Assembly (NCBI GenBank): GCA_963820095.1
Contig: CAWFZA010000029.1
Location: 1 to 64,000, forward strand
DNA from: Roseiarcus sp963820095
GTDB lineage: Bacteria; Pseudomonadota; Alphaproteobacteria; Rhizobiales; Beijerinckiaceae
Length of the DNA stretch: 64,000 nt
Reading direction: 5' to 3'
This document shows positions 26,173-35,603 of the stretch, piece after piece (the first letter of the stretch is position 1; the number at the start of each line of letters is the position of its first letter). The notes beneath the pieces are model-generated. The model searched no databases and had not been told where the DNA came from. It saw only the letters and a program-made list of their open reading frames with translations. The position numbers and the translations under genes are program-made.

Positions 26173-27744
26173 ATGATCGAACTCGAGGGCGTCGCCTGCG
26201 TGGCGGATGTGCCGCGCGTGCAGGCTTTCCGTCGCGGTGGCGCGCCTGCGCTTATGTTCGAGGGCAAAACGGCGACGTTCGCCGAGGTCGACGCGATGGC
26301 CTCGCGCATCGCCAACGCGCTGATCGCGTCCGGGGTCCGAACGCAGGAGCGGATCGCCTATCTCGGCAAGAACACCGATCATTTCCTGCCCTGCCTGCTT
26401 GGCGCGTGCAAAGCGCGCGCGACGCTCACGCCGTTCAACTTTCGCCTCGCCGCCCCAGAAATCACGCGCCTCATCGAAGACAGCGGCGCCAGCATTTTCA
26501 TGGTTGGCGCCGGATGTCGCAGACCTCGCGCACCAGGCCGATCGCCTCGCTCGCCTCGAAGCCTCGGATGATCGCCCTCGGCTTTGACCGCGACGGCTAC
26601 GAGTCGCTCGAGGCGTGGATTGAAGACGCGGAGCCCCGGCGACCCGGGGCTTGAGGCAGACCCCGAGGACGACGTCATCCAGGTCTACACCTCGGGCACC
26701 ACCGGCGCTCCCAAAGGGGTCCGGTTGACCAATCGCAACTACCTCGCGGCCTTCAGGCTCACGACCGCTTCAGGCGGCTTGAATTATGAACCCGGCGACA
26801 CGGTGCTGGCGGCAATGCCGTTCTTCCATGTCGCGGGCGCCAACATCGCGCTCATCGCCATGGCGAGCGGCGCGCGGTCGGCGATCCTCAGGGACGCCGC
26901 GCCGCAGCTCATTCTCGATCTGATCGGCAAGGAGCGAATCAATCATGCGTTCCTTGCGCCCGCGCTTATCCAGATGCTGATGCAGGCCCCGGGAATCGAG
27001 AGCGCCGACCTCTCGAGCATGCGAACGCTGACCTACGGCGCGTCGCCTATCTCCGAGGATCTGCTCAAGCGCGCGACCGCCCGTTTTCGCTGCGAGTTCG
27101 TTCAACTCTACGGGATGACCGAGACCTGCGGCGCGGGCACGTTCCTGCTCTCATGCGGATCATGATCCAGCGAAGGGGAAAGTTCGCTCGTGCGGCGTCG
27201 CTTGGCCGGGTCTCGAGCTCAAGATCGTCGGGGAGGACGGGACCGAGGTCGAGCGCGGCGCGGTTGGCGAAGTCCTGATCCGGTCTCCCGTGGTCATGAA
27301 AGGATATTGGAACAAGCCTGAAGCGACCGCGGCCGCGATCCAAGACGGCTGGATGCGGACCGGCGACGCCGCCTACATGGACGAGGACGGCTATGTCTTC
27401 ATCTATGACCGGGTGAAGGACATGATCCGGACGGGCGGCGAGAGCGTCTACCCGGCCGAGGTCGAGAATGCGCTCTCCGGCCATCCGGCGATCGCCGACG
27501 CGGCCGTGATCGGCGTCCCCGACGACACCTGGGGCGAGACCGTGAAGGCGCTCATCGTCTTGAGGCCCGGAGCGCCGCCAGACGTCGCCGACATCATCGC
27601 CTGGGCGCGGGCGCGGATCGCCAATTTCAAAGCGCCGAAGTCGGTCGATTTCGTCGACTCGATCCCCCGCAACGCCACGGGAAGATCCTTCGGCGCGAAT
27701 TGCGCGAGCCCTATTGGAAAGGGCGCGACCGCAGGGTCAATTGA
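26173..27744 (+). CDS. AMP-dependent acyl-CoA synthetase/ligase, frameshifted
   Basis: About 524 codons. The ATP-binding motif VYTSGTTGAPKGVRLTNRNY, the A5-like QLYGMTETCGAG, and the A7-A8 hinge VFIYDRVKDMIRTGGESVYP are all present, ending with the A10 Lys in ATGKILRRELREPYW. The enzyme activates a carboxylate to an acyl-AMP and then a thioester. At least five frame changes are needed (near 26512, 26565, 26633, 27155 and 27680), several in C or G runs. Each side matches the family, so an intact gene in the real genome is likely. Upstream of the cobalamin adenosyltransferase gene by 100 bases. Confidence 0.82.
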
Positions 27745-27844
27745 AGCGCAGGGAGAGTGGACGCGGGCGCTGCGCCGCGCTACGCGGGAGGCCTGGGGAG
27801 CGGTCGGCGGCTCATCCTCCGCGCCGCGCCGACGCGGGAGACGC

Positions 27845-28477
27845 ATGGTCAAGCTGAACGTCATCTACACGCGCACCGGGGACAAGGGCGAGACGGGGCT
27901 CGGCGATGGGTCGCGGCGGTCGAAGAGCGACGCGCGCGTCACAGCCATGGGCGAAGTCGACGAGGCGAATTGCGCGATCGGCCTCGCGGTGCTTGCGGTG
28001 CGCAATGCGAGCGACGCCGCCGATCTCGCGATCGAGCCGGTGCTTATGCGCATCCAGAACGATCTGTTCGATCTCGGCGCCGACCTCTGCGTTCCGCGCC
28101 AAGCGCACGAAGCGCCGGGCGCGGTCCTCCGCGTCGCGCGCGTCTCAAGTTCGAGGCGCTCGAGCACGCCATCGACGCCCTGAACGCGAAGCTTCATCCG
28201 CTGCGCTCGTTCGTGCTGCCAGGCGGCGACGGCGGCGGCCGCCGCCTTGCATCAGGCGCGGGCGGTCTGCCGGCGAGCGGAGCGAGCCATGGTCGCGCTG
28301 GCGGAGATCGAGGGGGAGGAAGTCGGCGAGGCTGCGCTCGCCTATGTCAATCGGCTGTCCGATTATCTCTTCGTCGCCGCGCGCGCGGCCAACGATTTCG
28401 GCAGGTCGGACGTGCTGTGGACGCCCGGCGCCAACCAGAGCGAAAGTCCGGATCAGATCGAAAATGACGAGCGATAG
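27845..28477 (+). CDS. ATP:cob(I)alamin adenosyltransferase (PduO type), frameshifted
   Basis: About 210 codons. The start VIYTRTGDKGETGLGDGSRR is the ATP-binding P-loop-like motif of PduO-type enzymes. The middle, EALEHAIDALNAKLHPLRSF followed by VLPGG, and the end, YVNRLSDYLFVAARAAND, are also diagnostic. It makes adenosylcobalamin, cofactor of methylmalonyl-CoA mutase, in keeping with valine-degradation genes in this window. Two compensating frame changes (~28135 and ~28225) interrupt it. Its end overlaps the start of anmK by 14 bases. Confidence 0.85.
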
Positions 28478-29601
28478 CCAAGGCCTGCAAACCGCGATCG
28501 GCGTCATCAGCGGCACCTCGATGGACGGAATCGACGTCGCGCTGATCGACAGCGACGGCGAGGCTGAACTCAAGACCGGGCCCTGTGCGACCTTCCCCTA
28601 CCCGCCGGACGTCGCGCGGCGTCTACGCGCGGTGGTCGCTGATTTGAGCGAGGCCCAGGCGCCGCAGCTCGAGCTCGAGCGGCTCGTGACCGACGCCCAT
28701 GTCGCGGCGGTCGAGGCGTTTCTCGAGCGGTTTTCGGTTGTCCGCGAGCGCGTCGCGCTCGTCGGGCTGCACGGCCAGACCATTCTGCATCGGCCGCGCG
28801 CCGGCCTGACGCGCCAGCTCTGCGACGGCGCGCGCGCCGCGGCGGCGCTTAAGATCGATGTCGTCTCGGATTTTCGTTCCGCCGATGTCGCGGCCGGAGG
28901 CGAAGGCGCGCCGCTCGCGCCCATCTATCACGCGGCGATGGCGGCGGGCTTCGAACGGCCGCTCATGATCCTCAACTGGGGCGGCGTCGGCAACGTCACC
29001 TACCTGGGGCGCTCAAGGGGAGATCATCGCGTTCGACACCGGCCCCGCCAATGCGCTGATCGACGACTTTGTCATTTCAAGGCGGGGGCTCGCGTTCGAT
29101 GAAAACGGCGTGCTTGGCGCAAGCGGGCGCGTCGACCCGACCGCGCTCGCCGCTCTGATGAGCGATCCCTATTTCGAGCGCCCGGCGCCGAAATCGCTCG
29201 ACCGCAATCACTTCAACGCGGCGGCGGCCTGCGTCAAACAATTGAGCGACGCGGATGGCGCGGCCACGCTCGGCGCGTTCACGGTCGAGTCGACTGCCGC
29301 GGCGCTGAAGCATGTCCCGGACGCGCCGGCGCGCTGGCTGGTCGGCGGCGGCGGACGGCGAAATCCGAACCTCATGCGCCGGCTCGCCGAGCGGCTGCAA
29401 GTCAAGGTCGAGCCGGTCGAGGCGATCGGTTTCGACGGCGACAGCATCGAGGCGCAATGTTTCGCTTATCTGGGCTTACGCTCGCGGCGCGGTCTGCCGA
29501 TCTCCTTTCCGACCACGACCGGGGCGCCCGAGCCGATGACCGGCGGCGTCTTCTGGCCGACGAACATGAAAAGGGCCCCGCTTGCGCGAGGCCCTGTTTG
29601 A
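28464..29601 (+). CDS. anmK: Anhydro-N-acetylmuramic acid kinase, frameshifted
   Basis: About 379 codons, the family length. ATP-site motif GVISGTSMDGIDVALID near the start, then ALVGLHGQTILHRP, ILNWGGVGNVTYL, and after a frame change near 29015, FDTGPANALIDDFVISRRG and WLVGGGGRRNPNLMRRLAER. AnmK phosphorylates 1,6-anhydroMurNAc from recycled peptidoglycan to MurNAc-6-P. The shift sits beside GGGGCGCTCAAGGGGAG, so a base-calling fault is likely. The ATG lies inside the end of the adenosyltransferase gene, implying coupling. Confidence 0.88.
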
Positions 29602-29621
29602 AACGGCGAAGCCCGCGAACG

Positions 29622-30065
29622 TCAGCAGACGTTCACGGACTGCTGGCCGAGGTAATTGCCGTAAGCGTCATAGGTCGGCCGAACCTGCCAGCAGCCGCCG
29701 CCATCGCCATACCCATAGCCGCCGCCCCAGTAGGGGTAGCTGGCGATCGCCGCGCCGCCGATCACGCCCGCTGCAATCGCAGGGCCCCACCAGCCGCCGT
29801 ACCAGTTGCCGCCGCGCCAATAGCCCCCATGCCAGGTCCGGCCGCCGCCGGCCCAGCCGCCGCCATGCCATCCGCCGCCATGCCAGCCGCCACCGTGCCA
29901 ACCACCGCCGCCGCCAGCCACCGTGCCAGCCACCGCCGTGCCAGCCGCCGCCGCCGCCATGCCAGTTCCGGCCGACGCCGGAGTCACCGGCAGAGCAACG
30001 ACGGCCGCGGCCATCGCCAGCGCCGAGATCCCGGCGACGATCGTCTTCGAAATCCTCACCATCAT
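29622..30065 (-). CDS. Secreted Gly/Trp/His-rich protein, copy A
   Basis: 147 residues from ATG 30065. Signal peptide ISALAMAAAVVALPVTPASA, then tandem GGWHG units (GGGWHGGGWHGGG), a middle hydrophobic-glycine part, and a conserved end with CWQVRPTYDAYGNYLGQQSV. A paralogue with the same plan lies just upstream (30353-30840). Such proteins are common in Hyphomicrobiales and are exported; a role in the envelope or metal binding through His has been guessed but is not shown. Frame intact; convergent with anmK. Confidence 0.78.
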   Translation of the reverse strand: MMVRISKTIVAGISALAMAAAVVALPVTPASAGTGMAAAAAGTAVAGTVAGGGGGWHGGGWHGGGWHGGGWAGGGRTWHGGYWRGGNWYGGWWGPAIAAGVIGGAAIASYPYWGGGYGYGDGGGCWQVRPTYDAYGNYLGQQSVNVC

Positions 30066-30235
30066 GAGCCTCCGTATGGACCGGCCGACCGCCGGATAAA
30101 CGCCCGCCGAGGACAAAGGATTAACCCCGTCGTATTTGGTAAGTTGCACGCCAATTCCGGCGACGGTTTGACGGCCGCGCGTCGCCAGGGCGGCGACGCG
30201 CGATTTGTCTTTGGGCAACAGGATACCACGCAATT

Positions 30236-30277
30236 CCTGAATGGATGTTCATAGTATATGCTGAACAAACATTCAGG
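30236..30277. terminator. Long inverted repeat between the two Gly-rich genes
   Basis: CCTGAATG...GTTCA / TGAAC...CATTCAGG closes a ~42-base hairpin with an AT-rich loop. It may end transcription of copy B or stabilise the mRNA. A second pair, GGCTTCAG / CTGAAGCC, lies just beside it (30282-30323). Confidence 0.5.
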
Positions 30278-30352
30278 ATAGCGGCTTCAGAGTTATGGTT
30301 TCAATTTTTCTTTACCTGAAGCCAGTTCGGCGCCCGACAGGCCGCAAGGCGT

Positions 30353-30840
30353 CTAGTCGCAAATGTTTACGAGGCGTCGGCCGAGATAATGGCCTTGCGC
30401 CGTCCACACCCGCCTCCTCACCCAGCAACCGGGTCCCGCCGTCATAGGCTGGCTGCGAAGCGATCGCGACCCCGAGGGGCACAGTCGCCGCCGCGATCGC
30501 CCAGCCCGGATCGCAGCCCCAGCCGCCAGCCCCAGCCCCAGCCGCAATTCCAGCAGCCGCCGCCCCAGCCGCCGCCCCAGCCCGCGCGCCGCCAGCCCCA
30601 ACCGCCGCCGCCCCATCCGGGCCGGCCCCAGCCGCCATGCCAGCCTCCGCCCCAACCGCCGCCACGCCAACCGCCGCCCCAGCCGCCGCCATGGAAGCCG
30701 CCGCCGTGGAAACCACCGCCGTGGAAACCACCGCCGCCGTGCCACTGCGCCGCCGCGGGCGTGGGCGTCGAGGCGACGACCGTCGCCATGCCGAGCGCGG
30801 CAACCGCCGCGACCACGGTCTTCTTGATCGAATTACGCAT
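30353..30840 (-). CDS. Secreted Gly/Trp/His-rich protein, copy B, frameshifted
   Basis: From ATG 30840: signal peptide VVAAVAALGMATVVAS then TPTPAAAQ, a run of GGGFHGGG and GGGWGGGW repeats, then CWNCGWGWGW. To reach the conserved end (CWVRRRVWTAQGHYLGRRLV, stop at 30353), two frame changes near 30540 and 30440 are needed. The shared end with copy A (Cys-Trp-x-x-x, then a YLGxxxVNxC pattern) shows common descent. The repeats are so G-rich that sequencing slips are expected here. Confidence 0.7.
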
Positions 30841-30912
30841 GGGAACACCTCCCGTTGATCGGCCCTCATCGCCGCGTCTCGGTTCTAAAACTAGGTTGCG
30901 ACGAAAAAGGTT

Positions 30913-31803
30913 CTAGGCCTTGTTCGATCTTCCGCGCAAAAAATTGATAATTCCCGAGAAATCTTGGCCGCCGTGGTCGGCCGCGACATAGAGAGCGTAG
31001 AGTTGCGCGGCCTCGGCGCCCAGCGGCGTCAGGGCCCCGACGCTCGACGCCGCCTCCTGCGCCAATCGCAAATCCTTGAGCATGAGGGACGCGGCGAATC
31101 CGGGCTTGTAGTCACGATTGGCGGGGGAAGCCGGAACCGGCCCCGGAACCGGGCAGTAGGTGGTGAGCGACCAGGACTGGCCCGAGGCGGTCGAGGAAAC
31201 GTCGTACAAAGCCTGCGCCGACAGGCCCAGCTTCTCGGCGAGCGCAAAGGCTTCGCAGGTGACGATCATGGTCGCGCCGAGGATCATGTTGTTGCAGATC
31301 TTGGCCGCCTGCCCTGCCCCTGCCCCGCCGCAATGGACGATGCGCTTGCCCATGTTTTCGAGGATCGGCTTCGCCCGTGCGAAGGCTTCGTCGGAACCGC
31401 CGCACATGAAGGTGAGCGTTGCGCCCGTCGCTCCGACGACGCCGCCCGAGACCGGCGCGTCGAGGGTCAGCACGCCCGCGGCGGCGCCCGCCTCGTGCGC
31501 TTTTCTTGCGCTATCGACGTCAATGGTCGAGCAATCGATGACGAGAGCGCCTTTCGACACAGCAGGCAACAAGTCCGCGTGAGCGGCGAGAACGTGCTTG
31601 CCGGCGGGCAACATGGTGACGACAACGTCGGCGCTGGCGACCGCCTCGCGGGCATTTCCCGCAATCGCCACGCCCGAGGCGGCGGCCGCCGTCTTCGCCG
31701 CATCGACGAGATCGAAGCCCTGAACCGAGTGGCCGGCCTTGACGAGGTTCGCAGCCATCGGCGCGCCCATGTTGCCGAGACCGATGAACGCGATTTTCGA
31801 CAT
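30913..31803 (-). CDS. mmsB: 3-hydroxyisobutyrate dehydrogenase
   Basis: 296 residues. NAD-binding IAFIGLGNMGAPMAANLVKA at the start, substrate loop LDAPVSGGVVGATGATLTFM, and the catalytic lysine region GQAAKICNNMILG. Oxidises 3-hydroxyisobutyrate to methylmalonate semialdehyde in valine breakdown. An isobutyryl-CoA dehydrogenase of the same pathway lies 6 kb away (37892), separated by the island. Intact, with ATG at 31803. Confidence 0.93.
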   Translation of the reverse strand: MSKIAFIGLGNMGAPMAANLVKAGHSVQGFDLVDAAKTAAAASGVAIAGNAREAVASADVVVTMLPAGKHVLAAHADLLPAVSKGALVIDCSTIDVDSARKAHEAGAAAGVLTLDAPVSGGVVGATGATLTFMCGGSDEAFARAKPILENMGKRIVHCGGAGAGQAAKICNNMILGATMIVTCEAFALAEKLGLSAQALYDVSSTASGQSWSLTTYCPVPGPVPASPANRDYKPGFAASLMLKDLRLAQEAASSVGALTPLGAEAAQLYALYVAADHGGQDFSGIINFLRGRSNKA

Positions 31804-31974
31804 GATCTCCTCCCAAGGTCGCCAGCGCTGGAAGGAAACCTCAGCGCAAGGCGTCTAACAACTAGCACTTTGTGTCCGAATGCGGATGTGCAAAAGGAGA
31901 GGCGCTTTTGACGGGCTTCGTCTGGCTCGCGACCCTTCTTCGCTTGTGCGGCTTTGGCTCCCAAGGGACCGATC

Positions 31975-32419
31975 ATGACGGAATCAGCCATCACCGGCGG
32001 TATTGAGCAGGCCATCAGAAACTACATTCAGGCCTGCAACGGCGGCGACGCGGACAGAATCGCCGCGTGCTTTAGCCTCGACGCCGTCCATTACTTTCCG
32101 ACCGTCGCAAAGTGGGCGGGCGCATCGACGATCGGCGCCGAATTTCTCGAAGAGAGTTCAAGCGCTCGGACACCTGTGGACGATCGACAAAGTTCTTGTT
32201 GATGCAGATCGGCGCGAGGGCGTGCTTGAGTGGACGCAGTTCGACAAAGAGGACCGAGCGCTTCGCGGCGTAGACTGGTTCGTCTTCGAGCCAAAGTCGT
32301 TTCGAATTCAGGAGATTCGCGCTTATGGCGCGGCGCCAATCCAGCGGGACCTCGAACGCCAGGAGTTGCAGGATTTCGACTACGCCGGGCGCGGCTATCC
32401 GATGGCGCGCCCGGCCTGA
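31975..32419 (+). CDS. SnoaL/NTF2-like protein, frameshifted
   Basis: About 148 codons. N-terminal helix EQAIRNYIQACNGGDADRIA and CFSLDAVHYFP, then, after a frame change near 32158, LGHLWTIDKVLVDADRREGV, LEWTQFDKEDRALRGVDWFV and FRIQEIRAYGA. This is an NTF2-like fold used by many cyclases and isomerases; no specific role can be assigned. Divergent from mmsB. Confidence 0.7.
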
Positions 32420-32553
32420 CTCCTGTACGCCGGGGCCGGCTTGCTCGCTTGAGGAGGCGCCGCTAGGCATCGCACGTCGCGGCGAATATCGGTGGCCGCA
32501 AAGTCGGGCGACTTCTGGCAAAGACGCCGGTCCTCACTCACAATCTCGGCGCG

Positions 32554-33306
32554 ATGCCTTCCATCGAACTCCATCCGCTTGTCGTCGCAACCCTCACGTT
32601 CCTGCTCGCAGGCTTTGTGAAGGGCGTGATCGGGCTCGGCCTGCCGACCGTCTCGATGGGGCTCCTCAGCCTCGTGATGGCGCCCGCCAAAGCCGCCTCG
32701 CTCCTGATCGTGCCGTCGTTCGTGACCAACGTCTGGCAACTGGCTGCTGGCCCGAGTTTCAGGCGGCTGGCTTACCGCCTCTGGCCAATGCTCACGGGGG
32801 TGGTCGCCGGCACGCTCGCCGGCACAGGTTTGCTGACGGGAAGCCATGCGGGGCAAGCCGCTGTCGCGCTCGGGCTTTTGCTCATGCTTTATGCCGGACT
32901 GGGCCTCACTTCGGTTCACTTCACGGCGCCCCCTTCGGCCGAACGCTGGCTCGGGCCTCTGATTGGCGCGCTGACCGGCCTCGTCACCGCCGCGACCGGC
33001 GTGTTCGTGATCCCCGCCGTGCCCTATATCGGCGCTCTCAATCTGGGTAAGGAGGACATGATCCAGGCGCTCGGCCTCTCCTTCACCGTCTCGACCGTCG
33101 CGCTCGCCGTCGCGCTCGCCGCGGGCGGCGCTTTCGCGCTTGGCGACGTCGGCGCTTCAACCGCCGCGCTTGCGCCCGCGCTTCTCGGCCTGGCGGCCGG
33201 CGGCGCCCTGCGCGGCCGCTTCAGCGAGAAGACGTTCCGGCGGATCTTCTTCGGCGGATTGCTGGTGCTTGGGGCGCACCTCGCGTCGCGGGCGGTGATT
33301 TGGTGA
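32554..33306 (+). CDS. TauE/SafE-family sulfite/organosulfonate exporter
   Basis: 250 residues with about eight membrane helices and the two inverted halves typical of the family (FLLAGFVKGVIGLGLPTVSM in the first, GALTGLVTAATGVFVIPAVP in the second). Family members export sulfite, sulfoacetate or take up anions; the substrate is open. It is the last chromosomal gene before the island at 33.4 kb. Confidence 0.88.
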   Translation: MPSIELHPLVVATLTFLLAGFVKGVIGLGLPTVSMGLLSLVMAPAKAASLLIVPSFVTNVWQLAAGPSFRRLAYRLWPMLTGVVAGTLAGTGLLTGSHAGQAAVALGLLLMLYAGLGLTSVHFTAPPSAERWLGPLIGALTGLVTAATGVFVIPAVPYIGALNLGKEDMIQALGLSFTVSTVALAVALAAGGAFALGDVGASTAALAPALLGLAAGGALRGRFSEKTFRRIFFGGLLVLGAHLASRAVIW

Positions 33307-33381
33307 TCTGAGACGAGCGAGGCCGCGCACGACGCGCTGTTCTCAACCATTCGCCCGCACCACGATAGACGAAATCCACCA

Positions 33382-33492
33382 CCACGCTTGGCGGAATTGG
33401 TAGACGCCCGTCATTGCCCAAGCCCCTTGGCATGAAGAGGCTTAATCAATGACGCAAGCTATCTGACACGGGTTCGAATCCCGTTTGGGCGC
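33382..33492 (+). other. tRNA-Leu-like sequence with an abnormal middle
   Basis: The D-arm region TTGGCGGAATTGGTAGACGC (33388-33407) is the tRNA-Leu consensus, and ACGGG-TTCGAAT-CCCGT (33468-33484) is a perfect T-arm followed by TTGGGCG. But the 5' bases before the D-arm (CCACGCT) do not pair with TTGGGCG, and in place of a 17-base anticodon arm there is an 8-bp stem CGTCATTG/CAATGACG around a 30-base loop. GCCCAA (33416-33421) could instead pair with TTGGGC (33485-33490), making a pseudoknot. It is either a broken or recombined tRNA gene or a non-standard RNA. Confidence 0.4.
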
Positions 33493-33897
33493 GCGATTTT
33501 TCCACTACCTACGAATAAAGGTGGGCGCCGAAGTTTCGAACCTCCGCGGACTGTGATCACAATTGCAAGTCCTAATGGGCAATCTCGCCAAGGAATAGAC
33601 GACCTGCTAATGTCCACACGGCGGCATTAAAAACGTATGGCCCGCCCCGTTCGCAAGAGGCTTTGTCGAGATTGGCTGCTGATCCAGTCTGCTTCAACGT
33701 ATCCGGCCTCGGAGGCTCTTCTCCCGGCCAAGATGGAGATACGCGCGTTCCGGTCCTCATAAGAGTCACGGCGTCGAGCGCCGTTTTTTAAACCAGGCTT
33801 CCGGAACGCCGTTCGACTGTGAGGCCATCTCGTCGTCACCCTCTCGCAAACTCCTTTCTTGACCGACCTGCCCGTTCAGAGCGCTCGACCAGTTCCC
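33493..33897. other. Non-coding stretch beside the transposase, possibly the IS end
   Basis: AT-richer DNA with no convincing gene on either strand. As it lies directly 3' of an IS110/IS1111-type transposase gene, part of it may be the element's non-coding end. A terminator is listed at 33767-33790. Confidence 0.4.
33767..33790 (+). terminator. Intrinsic terminator
   Basis: ACGGCG-TCGAG-CGCCGT followed by TTTTTTA: a 6-bp GC stem and a clean T-run on the plus strand, the best intrinsic terminator in the window. Confidence 0.75.
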
Positions 33898-34944
33898 TTA
33901 CACCGCCATCGAATGCACTCCCTTGACGGCGAAAGTCTGGCCTCGCCGCAGCACCGCCCAAGCGATCCTTGCCAGCTTGTTGGCGAGGGCGACGACCGCA
34001 ACATTGTGATGGGCGCGTCCCAAGAGCCCTTTTGCCCATCGACCGAGCGGAGTGTCGCGTTCAGCTACGTGAGGCAAGGCCGCCCGTGCTCCGTGGACCA
34101 GGAGCTTGCGCAGATATTTGTTGCCGCGCTTGCTGATCCCGAGCAGCTTCGGCTTGCCGCCAGTGGTGAACTGCTGTGGGACCAAGCCGAGCCAGGCGGC
34201 GAGATCCCGCCCACGATCGAAGCTTTCCGCCCGGCCGACAGCGGCCACCAGCGCTGAGGCGATCGTTGGCCCGACGCCCGGAATCGTTGTCAGCCGACGA
34301 GCCTCTTCGTTCTCTCTCGCCCAGTGGACGAACTCGGCGTCAAAGGCTGCAATCCGCTGATCGAGCTCAGCCCATTGCGCGCGGGCGTCCGCGATCAGCA
34401 GAACTATGCGTGGGCTCAGTTCCGCGCCGCCCTGCTCATCCATCAGCACGCTCAGGAAGTGCTCGAGCTTCCGCTTGCCCTGCGGCGCGACATGCCCACG
34501 CTCCAGCAGGATGGCGCGCAACTGATTGATCAGAGCCGTCCGCTCGCCGACCAGCCGATCCCTCGACCGATGGAGCGTCTGAATGTCGAGCTGATCCTGA
34601 CTTTTCAGTTCGACGAACCGCATCGTCGGACGGGTGGCCGCTTCGGCGATCCCTTCAGCGTCGCGATCGTCGTTCTTCTGCGCCTTGACATAGGGTCGGA
34701 CATATTCGGGAGACATCAGCCGGACGTCGTGGCCATGAGTGGCGAACACACGACCGAGATGGTGGGCGCCGCAGCAGGCCTCCATCCCGATCACGCACTG
34801 GGGAAGCTTCTCCGCCAGAGCGATCAGCGTCTCACGTCTCACCTTACGCCGCATCACGACCGCACCGGACCTGTCGAGCCCGACCACGCTGCAGACGTTC
34901 TTGCCAAGATCGACGCCAAGAACAGAGATTGCCGTCAAAGCCAT
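33898..34944 (-). mobile_element. IS110-family transposase (IS1111-like)
   Basis: 348 residues from ATG 34944; a longer start at 35010 adds unlikely sequence. The DEDD/RuvC-like N-terminal domain shows GVDLGKNVCSVVGLD, IGMEACCGAHHLGR and VRPYVKAQKNDDRDAEGIAE. The Transposase_20 domain shows IPGVGPTIASALVAAVG and LGLVPQQFTTGGKPKLLGIS, then KRGNKYLRKLLVHGARA. Enzymes of this family use DEDD plus a serine and, as shown for IS110 relatives, a bridge RNA from the element's non-coding end to choose the target. In the TTGGK segment the more usual STGGK serine is a threonine. The upstream gap to the next gene is only ~70 bases. Confidence 0.9.
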
Positions 34945-35015
34945 TTCCAACTCCTCCTCCTGAACCGCCGGCGACCCTACGACGCCGGAAGGAGGGGCGG
35001 GCCATTCCATAAGGG

Positions 35016-35603
35016 TTAGGAAGCATTCCTGCCTGGGCTCTCACGGGTGAAGCCGCCGCCGTGACGAAAGGTCGACAGCATGATGCGCCTGCATTTCATG
35101 CGCAGCCGCTCGACCGTCCAACCGCTTCCGAATCCTTGCACCACGAAAACGATGACATGACCTGCGTGTAGCGTATGCGCGTAGGCTGTTGCCGCGCTCA
35201 TCCCTTCGGTCGGCTCCCGGGCTTCCATGCACCACGTTCCGAAAAGCTCCCCGGTAGGGAAATGACCCCATTCTCCCGTTTCCGCGAGCAACGTCTGGCG
35301 AGAATTCGCGATGTGAAAATCAATCTCGGATCGGCCGTGAATCGCAAGCGCCTGTTCCGTCGGGAGATGGATCATATCCGGTGGGACCGGGGTGACAACC
35401 AGTTGGAGCAGCCACTTCACGGCGCCGCGTTCGACACTCCAAAAGTAAGCGCCAGGCCGCCTCCTGACACTTACCCTTCCTTTTCCAATCAGGAATGAGA
35501 AGCGGGCCTGCGCGGCGACCACGCAAACGATCATTCCGTCATCGGAAGTTCCATAAGTTACTTCAACTTCCACGTCCCGATTTCTTTTTCGGGGGTCAGC
35601 CAT
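35016..35603 (-). CDS. TIR-operon protein 4, unknown
   Basis: 195 residues, no recognised domain, no membrane helix or signal peptide. The N-terminal half looks like strands (DVEVEVTYGTSDDGMIVCVV, then AAQARFSFLIGKGRVSVRRR); the C-terminal half has a small-residue and aromatic mix ending basic (RLRMKCRRIMLSTFRHGG). The ATG at 35603 lies 46 bases inside the preceding gene, so it is translationally coupled. The stop at 35016 is about 70 bases from the transposase start, so its original 3' end may have been altered when the element arrived. AT-richer than chromosomal genes. Confidence 0.6.
   Translation of the reverse strand: MADPRKRNRDVEVEVTYGTSDDGMIVCVVAAQARFSFLIGKGRVSVRRRPGAYFWSVERGAVKWLLQLVVTPVPPDMIHLPTEQALAIHGRSEIDFHIANSRQTLLAETGEWGHFPTGELFGTWCMEAREPTEGMSAATAYAHTLHAGHVIVFVVQGFGSGWTVERLRMKCRRIMLSTFRHGGGFTRESPGRNAS

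Noticed and set aside
33413..33492. Alternative tRNA starting at TGCCCAA (33415)
   Set aside because: The acceptor pairs with TTGGGCG, but no normal D-arm or 5-bp anticodon stem with a 7-base loop can then be drawn.
33572..33839. Two short minus-strand frames beside the transposase
   Set aside because: They lack protein-like character and ribosome sites, and an intrinsic terminator lies within the same stretch.
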